Program-made: the position numbers and the translations under genes
Origin: Methanofastidiosum sp.
GTDB taxonomy: Archaea; Methanobacteriota_B; Thermococci; Methanofastidiosales; Methanofastidiosaceae
Direction of reading: 5' to 3'
DNA: 43,903 bases
Assembly: GCA_035362715.1 (NCBI GenBank)
Contig: DAOSDU010000004.1
Span: forward strand, 102,501-146,403
Shown: positions 24,968 through 32,303 of the stretch, in pieces
Layout of the letters: the number at the start of each line of letters is the position of its first letter
Numbering within the stretch: position 1 is the first letter of the stretch
Notes under the pieces: generated by a model
Told to the model about the DNA's origin: nothing
Databases searched by the model: none
Seen by the model: the letters and a program-made list of their open reading frames with translations, nothing else

Positions 24968-26116
24968 CTACACCTCTACTAAATCATTCATTCTTGCATG
25001 ATCTTTGACATGCAAATAATTAAACGCTTCATAAGTTGAAATATTTCCTGTGATATAATTTCTGTAAACTAATGAGGTAAACTTATTGCTTAATCGTGTT
25101 TTTAAGGTGAGATAATAATTTCCTCCCCCGCTTTTGCCAGAAGTTCTTTTCTGTTTATAGGGGAATCTATTTGTATAATTATGATAGTCTTCTGACGAAA
25201 TTAGCTTGAGTAAATAGAATCTGTAAACAAAGGCCAGCTTACTAATCTTATACTTATCAGATAAGTGGGTTAAATAAGAACTATCTAATAGTTTCTCCTT
25301 AGTTTTACCAATAAATTTTTCTTTTGATTCATCTTCATCTTTCATCATGAAATGATAAGAAAAACTATTGCACCATTTTTCAACTTTTGGGTCAGTTTCA
25401 TATTTTGAGATGTCAACGTCGATTTCTTCGTTATTTAGTAGAAAATGAGCAAATTCATGCAGTAAAGTAAAAATTTCCCCATTCTTGTCTTCTGTTGAGT
25501 TGACTAATATCAAAGTAGGTAAATTATCTCCAATAAAAATACAACCTCTTAAGAATTCCAAATCATCCTTAAAAACAAAAATTAATTTATCTTCAATTTT
25601 TTCTCTTATACTCTTAAATACGTCTTTTGACTCTAGATTTTTTACATCTATATTATCAAAGCTTAATATATTTCTGAGTTCATGTGCAACTTCTATGGGA
25701 TTATCGTCTAAAGTGTAAATAGAAAGAGTTCTCTCAAAAGGAATGTTTTCTAGATTACATAGATCTTTTATGTCCTCTCTAAGAAGCTCATACTTTCTTA
25801 ATTTGATTTCTAAGCTTGGCGAAAGTTTAAAGTCGGGGTATTTATTTCTAAATTTGACGAATAACCTATCTTTTGGGGGATTAGATAAAAAGTAATACGG
25901 AACTCCTCTTTTGAGAAAAGAGTCGATTTTTTTTAAGTCAGTATATTTAGGAGATATTGCACCTTTTAATATATTCATTAAGTATTCATTATCGAAATAT
26001 TTAACTTTAAATCTTGATTTTATGCTATCCGCTAGCTCTTCTGGAGTGTACCCTGAATTATCTATTGCATAAGCCAGTGTTTTTGGATTTATTTCTATAT
26101 TAAAGGATTCTCCCAT
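24968..26116 (-). CDS. HTH and ImmA/IrrE-type zinc metallopeptidase, probable antitoxin
   Basis: This protein of about 382 residues has an N-terminal helix-turn-helix-like part (KTLAYAIDNSGYTPEELADSI) and, near residues 215-235, the zinc protease motif LLHEFAHFLLN (HExxH) with downstream acidic residues. Proteins of this COG2856 type act as antitoxins or as proteases that cut a repressor. It is followed after 3 bases by the DUF4411 PIN gene, a known pairing. ATG 26116 is preferred over GTG 26125; TATTTAAATA at 26138-26147 would place the transcript start very near. Confidence 0.85.
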   Translation of the reverse strand: MGESFNIEINPKTLAYAIDNSGYTPEELADSIKSRFKVKYFDNEYLMNILKGAISPKYTDLKKIDSFLKRGVPYYFLSNPPKDRLFVKFRNKYPDFKLSPSLEIKLRKYELLREDIKDLCNLENIPFERTLSIYTLDDNPIEVAHELRNILSFDNIDVKNLESKDVFKSIREKIEDKLIFVFKDDLEFLRGCIFIGDNLPTLILVNSTEDKNGEIFTLLHEFAHFLLNNEEIDVDISKYETDPKVEKWCNSFSYHFMMKDEDESKEKFIGKTKEKLLDSSYLTHLSDKYKISKLAFVYRFYLLKLISSEDYHNYTNRFPYKQKRTSGKSGGGNYYLTLKTRLSNKFTSLVYRNYITGNISTYEAFNYLHVKDHARMNDLVEV

Positions 26117-26199
26117 AAATTTCACTTTGTATTTTCTTATTTAAATATTATTGGGGCATAGTGGGTGTTTTTATAATCAGTCCAAAATAGGAAAAGATT

Positions 26200-26217
26200 G
26201 GCTCTAAAATTAGGGCC
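26200..26217. repeat. Element palindrome, imperfect copy
   Basis: GGCTCTAAAATTAGGGCC has one mismatch. It is the last copy before an 8.5-kb stretch with none. A second dyad, GGAATATTATTCC, follows at 26240-26252. Confidence 0.8.
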
Positions 26218-26267
26218 AGATATAAAGATTTAGTATAAAGGAATATTATTCCTCAGAGTAGGGCGAT

Positions 26268-26582
26268 CTAAACTACTATAGGTTTGACTGAGCCGATTTC
26301 AATCAGCTTTGTCTTTTCGTATTTGTTCTCTACAATATCAAACATTTTCCGGATATTAATGGGCATATTTATCTCTGAGATATCCTTCTTTGAGGACTTC
26401 TTCCTAAGGGAATATTGATGAGCAAATGATCTTGCGATTGAGGTAACTTCTGAGAAATCTATAACTACAGCACTTTCTGTTAGAGATTCAATATCATCAA
26501 ATAGCGCATCTGCTATGCCCCTCAAAGCCAAGTCTTTTGACACTTTTTCGCTTATAATAATGATTTTATCTGATGTACTCAT
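26268..26582 (-). CDS. STAS-like domain protein (DUF4325-like)
   Basis: The 104 residues include AVVIDFSEVTSIARSFAHQYSL, the hallmark of the DUF4325 STAS-like family, which resembles anti-sigma antagonist folds. Such proteins usually pair with a histidine-kinase-like ATPase or sit in small regulatory cassettes; none is recognised here. The gene lies downstream of a structured stretch with a terminator-like hairpin (26645-26757), which may be its leader or a separate RNA. The start ATG 26582 has GGTGAA about eight bases upstream. Confidence 0.75.
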   Translation of the reverse strand: MSTSDKIIIISEKVSKDLALRGIADALFDDIESLTESAVVIDFSEVTSIARSFAHQYSLRKKSSKKDISEINMPINIRKMFDIVENKYEKTKLIEIGSVKPIVV

Positions 26583-26892
26583 ACATATTCACCTTCATGC
26601 CAACTTGATTATTCAATGAAGATATTAGTCAATCAAAACACATTAAAAAAATGTGAAGAGAAAACTCCCTTCACATTGACATGCTAATATATATTCTATC
26701 TAATTACTCTCAAAGGTCTCCCTTTGAAGAGAACCCTTGGTGTAGGTATTCTCTCAATAATACTCTTTGAATAAAAGTATATAAATACTTCTCGTCTATG
26801 GGCTATTCAAACATTAAAACTACTGAAGGTTATGTCCATGAGAACACAAGGATGATTATGAAAGGGCAAAGCCGAGATTGTTTGTCTAGAAA
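26583..26892. other. Intergenic region of 310 bases with RNA-like hairpins and an integrase remnant
   Basis: It contains, on the minus strand, a TATA-like dyad and three hairpins (the possible RNA at 26645-26757) and, on the plus strand, the tail of a decayed tyrosine recombinase from 26771. No intact gene is seen. Confidence 0.6.
26645..26757 (-). ncRNA. Possible small structured RNA or attenuating leader
   Basis: On the minus strand a TATA-like AGTATTTATATACT (26776-26789) is followed by hairpin GAGAATACC/GGTTCTC. A 7-bp hairpin closed by a GNRA-type GAGA tetraloop comes next (TCAAAGG-GAGA-CCTTTGA, 26710-26727), then a 9-bp terminal hairpin (AATGTGAAG/CTTCACATT, 26650-26677) followed by six to seven T. 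The order promoter, hairpins, terminator looks like a small RNA. It could also be an attenuator leader for the STAS-like gene downstream. The boundaries are estimates. Confidence 0.4.
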
Positions 26893-26929
26893 TTATGATT
26901 TACTTTCAACATCATTGCCAATAATATAA
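26771..26929 (+). pseudogene. Remnant of a tyrosine recombinase C-terminus
   Basis: The plus-strand frame reads IKVYKYFSSMGYSNIKTTEG then YVHENTRMIMKG, which matches the last catalytic box of XerC/D-type recombinases (GHSNIKTTE..Y.H), with Tyr in place of His and the nucleophilic Tyr kept. An open frame of 43 codons starts at ATG 26798, but the catalytic Arg and HxxR box are missing. It overlaps the end of the convergent membrane protein gene. It is probably debris of a second integrase and not the end of the intact one at 14792, whose sequence differs. Confidence 0.5.
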
Positions 26930-27417
26930 AAAGTAAGTTTACATATTCCGATACCGAGAAATACTAAACAAAATATTTCCATAAAGACAAGTAGATTTGT
27001 ATACGCAATGACATAATCTTGGTGATATTCAAGTAAACTAAATAAAGCAAAAATAGTAGTCATGGCCAAAATAAAACTTGCCATTAAAAAAGGATAGATT
27101 ATGCTTACCCGAATATCTCTTTTTTTTAATTGTGTTGTGCGATTAATTAAAGGTAATCCTATAACTACAAGAGTTAATCCAATCAGTGCCGAATTGCTTT
27201 GTATTATGGCAGAACATAACCAATGATATTTATCTAGCAAATCATAATAACTAAGGCCATATAAATTTATACCCAAGATACCAATAATATCGATTGTTTT
27301 AACAAGAACACTATAAAACCAATAAACAGAATATAATAACAGAAAAATAATAGTTAAAATCAAAGAATAGATTGGAAGTTCATTTTTTATATCAAATTTT
27401 TTTGCATTGTTTTTCAT
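26893..27417 (-). CDS. Four-helix membrane protein, unknown function
   Basis: The 174 residues have four hydrophobic segments (about 16-38, 77-90, 106-126 and 138-160), a short basic N-terminus and a basic loop (TTQLKKRDIR). I do not recognise a family and see no catalytic motif. AT-rich TATA-like sequences at 27428-27452 lie just upstream of ATG 27417, so it has its own promoter. It stands in the palindrome-free part of the element with other membrane proteins. Confidence 0.65.
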   Translation of the reverse strand: MKNNAKKFDIKNELPIYSLILTIIFLLLYSVYWFYSVLVKTIDIIGILGINLYGLSYYDLLDKYHWLCSAIIQSNSALIGLTLVVIGLPLINRTTQLKKRDIRVSIIYPFLMASFILAMTTIFALFSLLEYHQDYVIAYTNLLVFMEIFCLVFLGIGICKLTFYIIGNDVESKS

Positions 27418-27554
27418 AAAATAATTTTATATAAGAAATATTTAAATTTACCTTACTTTGTTTAGAAAATGTTACATATGTTTACTTTATATGACAATAT
27501 GGTAAGAGATGCCATAATATGTTATAAATCCAGAAATTAGCATATCAGGATATA

Positions 27555-27752
27555 TTAATTCCACCAGGATTGGAATTGTTTATATAGAATTCCAATTTTC
27601 ACGGAATGGTCAATTATTTTGGCCTTATTTATAAATGGCTCGTTAATTTCTGCATGAGGGTAATCTTTTTCATGTGGGCAGAGCTTTTTTTCTGTGATGT
27701 CATAATAGAAGCAGTTACAGATTGGGCAGTATTCAAGTGGAGTCTTAGGCAT
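27555..27752 (-). CDS. Small zinc-finger-like protein
   Basis: The 65 residues contain CPICNCFYYD and CPHEKDYPH, a likely zinc knuckle, and end in QSWWN. ATG 27752 is preceded by GGGAGGTAAC, a very good ribosome site; the longer frame starting further upstream has none. It lies 19 bases after a 40-codon open frame (27772-27894), with which it probably forms an operon. The function is unknown. Confidence 0.68.
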   Translation of the reverse strand: MPKTPLEYCPICNCFYYDITEKKLCPHEKDYPHAEINEPFINKAKIIDHSVKIGILYKQFQSWWN

Positions 27753-27771
27753 GTTACCTCCCAATAAAATC

Positions 27772-27894
27772 TTAAAAATTGACGTTTTGGCCCAAACTTT
27801 TGAGATAGTCTTCAAAGTTCTGGATTTCTTTCTGGATTTTTGCTAAAAGATCATCAGGAAACTCTTTTCTTGGGATTAGACTAAACATGTTCAT
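27772..27894 (-). CDS. Short protein of 40 residues in an operon with the zinc-finger gene
   Basis: A short frame on the minus strand encodes MNMFSLIPRKEF followed by PDDLLAKIQKEIQNFEDYLK and a short tail, an amphipathic helical peptide. GGTGG lies about 8 bases before ATG 27894, and the next gene's ribosome site follows its stop. The regular codon use, start signal and position support a real gene. No function can be assigned. Confidence 0.5.
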   Translation of the reverse strand: MNMFSLIPRKEFPDDLLAKIQKEIQNFEDYLKSLGQNVNF

Positions 27895-27951
27895 TTTGAT
27901 CCACCATGGGTTGCGTATAAGCCTAATTATATGAAATAAATTATACATTCG

Positions 27952-27969
27952 TGTTTTATTTTAAACATT
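27952..27969. repeat. 18-bp repeat, copy 2
   Basis: TGTTTTATTTTAAACATT is identical to 21691-21708, with loosely similar AT-rich flanks. Both copies are intergenic within the element. It contains a weak hairpin (TGTTT/AAACA). Confidence 0.45.
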
Positions 27970-27985
27970 GATGATGGACAATCTG

Positions 27986-29221
27986 TTAAACACCTTTTCT
28001 TATTAACCAAATAGAAAATATAGTTAATAATACTATTAAGATTGAAATAATTACATTTGTAACACTAAGCAATCTCGAAGCGTAAAGATAAGAGTATTCT
28101 GATATAGTTTTGATAGATGACAAATTATGCTTTTCTCTTTGGATTAACTGAGATACAAAATGGTCAAAAGTTTCATCTGGAATTTCACCATTTAAGACTT
28201 TAAATTGAGAATTTATTAATGCTAATAATCCTTCTTTGATATTTGGCTCACAGTAAAAGAAGATCATATTTATTACATTATCAACGAATCTTTTGATATC
28301 CTTTTTCCCCAACATCGGATCAATGTCTAAGTATTTACTCAAAGAGTTTCTTTCGTAATCTATATGATAATAATGGTCTATCATGAATTCCAATATTTCT
28401 GACAATTCATCAATAGGATAATCTAAAGAATTCTCAAGTTCTTTATTGAGTATAGTTAAGTACTCAATATCTTTTTGTAATTCCATCCCTAAAATAGTAA
28501 TAAAATCATTTCCATATATGACATCTTTGCGATCTATTATCTCTTTTATGCAATCGTCATCAAATTTTTCTTTACTACATAGTTTTGTTCCAGATTTAAA
28601 TATTGAATAAGTAATAGCTAAAATTAGATTAGGGTAGTATTTAACAAATTTGAATTGATATCCTAATCTTTTTCTTAGGGGTTTAATATAAAATATTCCA
28701 GACATAGAAAAAAGAATTATTAAGATGGGTAAAACTATTAAGACTATATTTTTAAAAAATAAATCTCTCAAGAAAAAAGAAAAAAATAGAGATGTAATAA
28801 TTATAGATATGAATATGGATGTTAAATTTAAAAAAATAAGATAATCAAATATCTTATAGGTAACCCAACTTGACCTATGTTTATAAAATTTATATCCCCA
28901 ATAAAATAAAGTGGATAAAGGAAACAAAATTAGAACTATATTTATGATGGATACAGTATTTTGATACCAAAAATCAAAGATATTGAGCAATAAAGAAAAA
29001 TAAATAAGAACAAGTAGAGTTATTTTAAATGAATAGTCCATATAGTTACGATTTTTCCAAAAGGGATATTTTGGTAGAAATGGTATCATTATTATCAAAA
29101 TAAAATCAAAAATATAATGCCATTTAGACTGATTAGCATTGTCAATATTGTATATAATTTCATCAACTATATCTTCAATTTCTTGATCTTTATTCTTACT
29201 AGTTTGCAAGATAAGCACCAA
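27986..29221 (-). CDS. Large unknown membrane protein
   Basis: The 411 residues include about five N-terminal and central hydrophobic segments between residues 38 and 175, a soluble helical part of some 200 residues (EIIDRKDVIYGNDFITILGM and on), and one C-terminal membrane helix (VTNVIISILIVLLTIFSIWL). No known domain is recognised. The start is TTG 29221 or GTG 29218, 15 bases after the preceding gene, so it belongs to the leftward unknown cluster 32244-27986. The topology suggests a membrane-anchored sensor or effector, but that is only shape. Confidence 0.68.
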   Translation of the reverse strand: MVLILQTSKNKDQEIEDIVDEIIYNIDNANQSKWHYIFDFILIIMIPFLPKYPFWKNRNYMDYSFKITLLVLIYFSLLLNIFDFWYQNTVSIINIVLILFPLSTLFYWGYKFYKHRSSWVTYKIFDYLIFLNLTSIFISIIITSLFFSFFLRDLFFKNIVLIVLPILIILFSMSGIFYIKPLRKRLGYQFKFVKYYPNLILAITYSIFKSGTKLCSKEKFDDDCIKEIIDRKDVIYGNDFITILGMELQKDIEYLTILNKELENSLDYPIDELSEILEFMIDHYYHIDYERNSLSKYLDIDPMLGKKDIKRFVDNVINMIFFYCEPNIKEGLLALINSQFKVLNGEIPDETFDHFVSQLIQREKHNLSSIKTISEYSYLYASRLLSVTNVIISILIVLLTIFSIWLIRKGV

Positions 29222-29236
29222 ACAATTATAGTTGTA

Positions 29237-29668
29237 CTATTCTTTCCTAGATCCGCCTGCGAAAGGAATAAAGTTTTGTATAGTAGCATCTTCAAAACTA
29301 CGTTTGAAGAAATTAATTGCCTTTTCAGAGAGGTTTGGTTCCCTAGAGTCTAAAGTGAAACCAAAAAATCTAGATTCATTGATGTCAAGATTATCAAAAA
29401 TAGATGGATTAGCCTCGTTTTTATCATTAAGTGGCAATAAAAGAGATCCCCTATACTCCAATTTGTCTTTTTGATAGTATTCTCCTTTGATAATTCCAAC
29501 ATTTTTTTCAATTTTTTTAAATTCCAATAAAAGTATTAATTCATTATACTTCTGATCTTCGAAAGGCATATTCTCTTCTTTTAATATCTTTAGTACATCT
29601 TCTTTGAGAGGAAAACTTTCTACCTTGCTATGAATTATTTCTTTTTCCAATTTATCAATTTCATCCAT
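29237..29668 (-). CDS. Unknown soluble protein of the membrane-protein cluster
   Basis: The 143 residues are acidic and soluble, with helical N-terminus (MDEIDKLEKEIIHSKVE) and a C-terminal part with FFGFTLDSREPNLSEKAINF. There is no recognised family, membrane helix or metal site. GGGATT precedes ATG 29668. It lies between two membrane or exported proteins, with 15 bases to the next gene, so it is probably co-transcribed with them. Confidence 0.65.
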   Translation of the reverse strand: MDEIDKLEKEIIHSKVESFPLKEDVLKILKEENMPFEDQKYNELILLLEFKKIEKNVGIIKGEYYQKDKLEYRGSLLLPLNDKNEANPSIFDNLDINESRFFGFTLDSREPNLSEKAINFFKRSFEDATIQNFIPFAGGSRKE

Positions 29669-29751
29669 TTAAATCCCTTAATATCTTAATATTGGAATTA
29701 CTCATATATAACAATATGGAGTCGTTATTGTATTGGTATATTTTTACTAAT

Positions 29752-31212
29752 TTATTGTCTAGGTCTGAGGTACCCAAAAACACTGATTATAAGTGCGACG
29801 GCACCCAAAAAGATAGAAAGCCAAGCATACTTTATGGCAGAATTCTGGTACTGATTTTCAATCAGTTCACTTCTCTCTAGTATCATCACTTCAACTTTAG
29901 GCAAATAAATATCTATGTCAGATTCAATCATGTTTTTTGTATCATTACTCAAGAAATCATATTTTTTAAACATATAGTTATTTAAAAATATCTTTGAATT
30001 AATTAAATATTTTTTTATTTCATTAAAACATGATTTTTCATATTTTAGATTGTCTAGATCATTGTCATATTTTTTAATGTAATTTTCTGAAGTAATTATT
30101 ATTTTAATTTGGTTCATTCTTGCTTGAGTATACTCTAAAAGTAAATAATCATTTATTTCTTCCTTAAACCAATGTTTATGATACTTCATTTTTTCTGAGT
30201 AATCATGGGGATATAATTCTACAATTAACTGGCTAGAATAAACAAATCCATAATCTCCATTTTCATGAGGGCTTAATTCTATCCACATTCTTTTATTTCT
30301 ATTAACGTCTACAATATAATTATAGAAAGAAAATGAATTAAAATTGCCATCTTTATTATTAAATGATTTGTTTAGATTGTCTACTTCTAACGATGCTACA
30401 TAAAAGAAAATTCTGGGATGCCAATTATAAAAATTAACAGTACGATCCTTTATTGGAAAGTATGATGAGGATAAATATCTTCGGTAAGTAAGTGATAGTA
30501 TGTCTGCAGGATAGGCATATACAAAACCGTTACGAGAAATAAATGTTGTTTTATAATCTGGATAAATATAATTATTCTTGATGTATTGGAAGTATCCTTC
30601 TTCTAGAATTTTTTCTGCTTCCGATCTTTCTCTGCTCGTTTCATTGTTCTTGTCTATAATTAATTGTAAAAGAGTATCTCTATCTAAGTCTATATCTTCA
30701 TCTAAATCAAAAGTATCATATAAAAAAATACCATCATAATAAAGTTCATGACCTTTGCCGGAGGTTTCAAATACAATTCCTACTACATCTTCGTATTTTG
30801 TTAAATTTTGATAGTTTTTATCTCCTTCTTTTGTCCTACACTTAATTGAGCTAATTAAATATTTATATTTTCCATTTTCATGGATTTTTATACATTCTTG
30901 AGCAAACTTTCTTAATTTGTAAGGTTCGGGAATTAGTTCACTCTCTCTCCAAGAATCTAGGTGAGAGGATGTTTTTGAAAAATTTTTAATATTTTCTAAA
31001 TCTAAATTTAAGTCTCCTTTTATATTTGTATAAGTTGGAATGGGCTCATACATGCCATAATCAAAATAGAAATCAAATAATGTCACGAGAGATAATTTTC
31101 CGCCTTTAGAGATTAGTTTATTTTCAATATCATTTTCTTCTCCTCTAATAACCTGAGTGCCACATAATGAAAACAATAATAAGAAAATAAACAATAAGGT
31201 GAGATATTTCAT
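29752..31212 (-). CDS. Exported, membrane-anchored unknown protein
   Basis: This protein of about 486 residues begins KYLTLLFIFLLLFSLCG, a signal peptide or anchor. A large extracellular part rich in Tyr and Asn (for example HPRIFFYVASLEVDNLN) follows, and a C-terminal membrane helix (AWLSIFLGAVALIISVFGYL) with basic tail. It would be held outside the cell by one or two helices. The longer frame from TTG 31275 adds a polar stretch before the signal peptide, so ATG 31212 is more likely. No family is recognised. It is part of the cluster with 31282-32244 upstream. Confidence 0.7.
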   Translation of the reverse strand: MKYLTLLFIFLLLFSLCGTQVIRGEENDIENKLISKGGKLSLVTLFDFYFDYGMYEPIPTYTNIKGDLNLDLENIKNFSKTSSHLDSWRESELIPEPYKLRKFAQECIKIHENGKYKYLISSIKCRTKEGDKNYQNLTKYEDVVGIVFETSGKGHELYYDGIFLYDTFDLDEDIDLDRDTLLQLIIDKNNETSRERSEAEKILEEGYFQYIKNNYIYPDYKTTFISRNGFVYAYPADILSLTYRRYLSSSYFPIKDRTVNFYNWHPRIFFYVASLEVDNLNKSFNNKDGNFNSFSFYNYIVDVNRNKRMWIELSPHENGDYGFVYSSQLIVELYPHDYSEKMKYHKHWFKEEINDYLLLEYTQARMNQIKIIITSENYIKKYDNDLDNLKYEKSCFNEIKKYLINSKIFLNNYMFKKYDFLSNDTKNMIESDIDIYLPKVEVMILERSELIENQYQNSAIKYAWLSIFLGAVALIISVFGYLRPRQ

Positions 31213-31281
31213 GAACAAAAATATGGGCTGGGGAATATTAAAGTTTCTATTATTTGATTTTAATGTAGTAATCAAAAGATT

Positions 31282-32244
31282 TTAAATTCTCCAATTATTA
31301 TCTTTCTCTTCTTTCCAAGTGAATACTTCTCCCATAGCACATGTAGCTCCAGTAGACGTAACAAAGTTTGGAGGATTCTTTGGGAAAGTTTTTTTACATC
31401 CATATAGACGATATTTGTCTAGATTCAGTAACGGAGGGCTATATTCCTTAAAAGTTAGTAATTCACTAAACAAATCAAGCAAAGTATCTAAAACGTTTTC
31501 AATGTCGTGTTCTTTATATGCCAACTTAATAGTATACAAGACTATCGAGAGTATGTCTTTATACTTGTCCATATTTATATTTCTGATGTTTTTTCTTAAT
31601 TTTGGGAGTATCATTTTTGATTTACTTGGAATACCTAATTGACTCCTATCTTCGGATAACTTGATAATTTCTGATTCATCAAGAAAATCCATCACCCTAT
31701 GGTGCACGGAAGGTGAAATATTTGGCGCAGTCAATTTAAATCCTTCTAAGTCCTGAGTTGGATCGTATAATGACAGCAATCCTTTCAATTGAGCAAGCCG
31801 AATCCTTGATTCTTTATCTTGAACATGCGTCATCAGGATAGAGATGTTACTTGATAAATATTCTAACCCACTTACATCTGCTTCAGTCTTACGTTCACTT
31901 GCCAATACGATCTTGTATAAAAAATCAAATAATAGACCATATGAAATTTCTAATGGAGTTTTGGAGATATCATAGTGAATAGGTTCCAGATAATCAAAAA
32001 CTTTATTATATGTTTTTCTTTTTTTATCGATAAGTTCTAATCTATGTTTAAGACTTTCAGGAAATTCTTCAATACTTTTATCTATAAAAGTTCCAAATGT
32101 TTCAATATCATAGGGGATATAAACTTTATATGCAGAACATCCTATTAAAGTTTCAAGAAGATGATAGTTAGGCGCATATAGATATCTTTTTGGTCCGGGC
32201 CTAGCAATTGCTACATTAAAACTTGTTATTATGCTTGAATTCAT
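31282..32244 (-). CDS. Unknown cytoplasmic protein heading the membrane-protein cluster
   Basis: This soluble 320-residue protein has a helical middle and ends with a strand-rich tail (TSTGATCAMGEVFTWKEE). It contains VHHRVMDFLDESEIIKLSED, which could be a winged-helix-like part, but I cannot confirm a domain. GAGGGA precedes ATG 32244. It is the first gene of the leftward series of four unknown genes that runs to 27986. Confidence 0.68.
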   Translation of the reverse strand: MNSSIITSFNVAIARPGPKRYLYAPNYHLLETLIGCSAYKVYIPYDIETFGTFIDKSIEEFPESLKHRLELIDKKRKTYNKVFDYLEPIHYDISKTPLEISYGLLFDFLYKIVLASERKTEADVSGLEYLSSNISILMTHVQDKESRIRLAQLKGLLSLYDPTQDLEGFKLTAPNISPSVHHRVMDFLDESEIIKLSEDRSQLGIPSKSKMILPKLRKNIRNINMDKYKDILSIVLYTIKLAYKEHDIENVLDTLLDLFSELLTFKEYSPPLLNLDKYRLYGCKKTFPKNPPNFVTSTGATCAMGEVFTWKEEKDNNWRI

Positions 32245-32303
32245 TTAATCCCTCTTTTATAGTAGTTTTTTATTATTTATAATAATTATTAATAAGATTG
32301 ATT

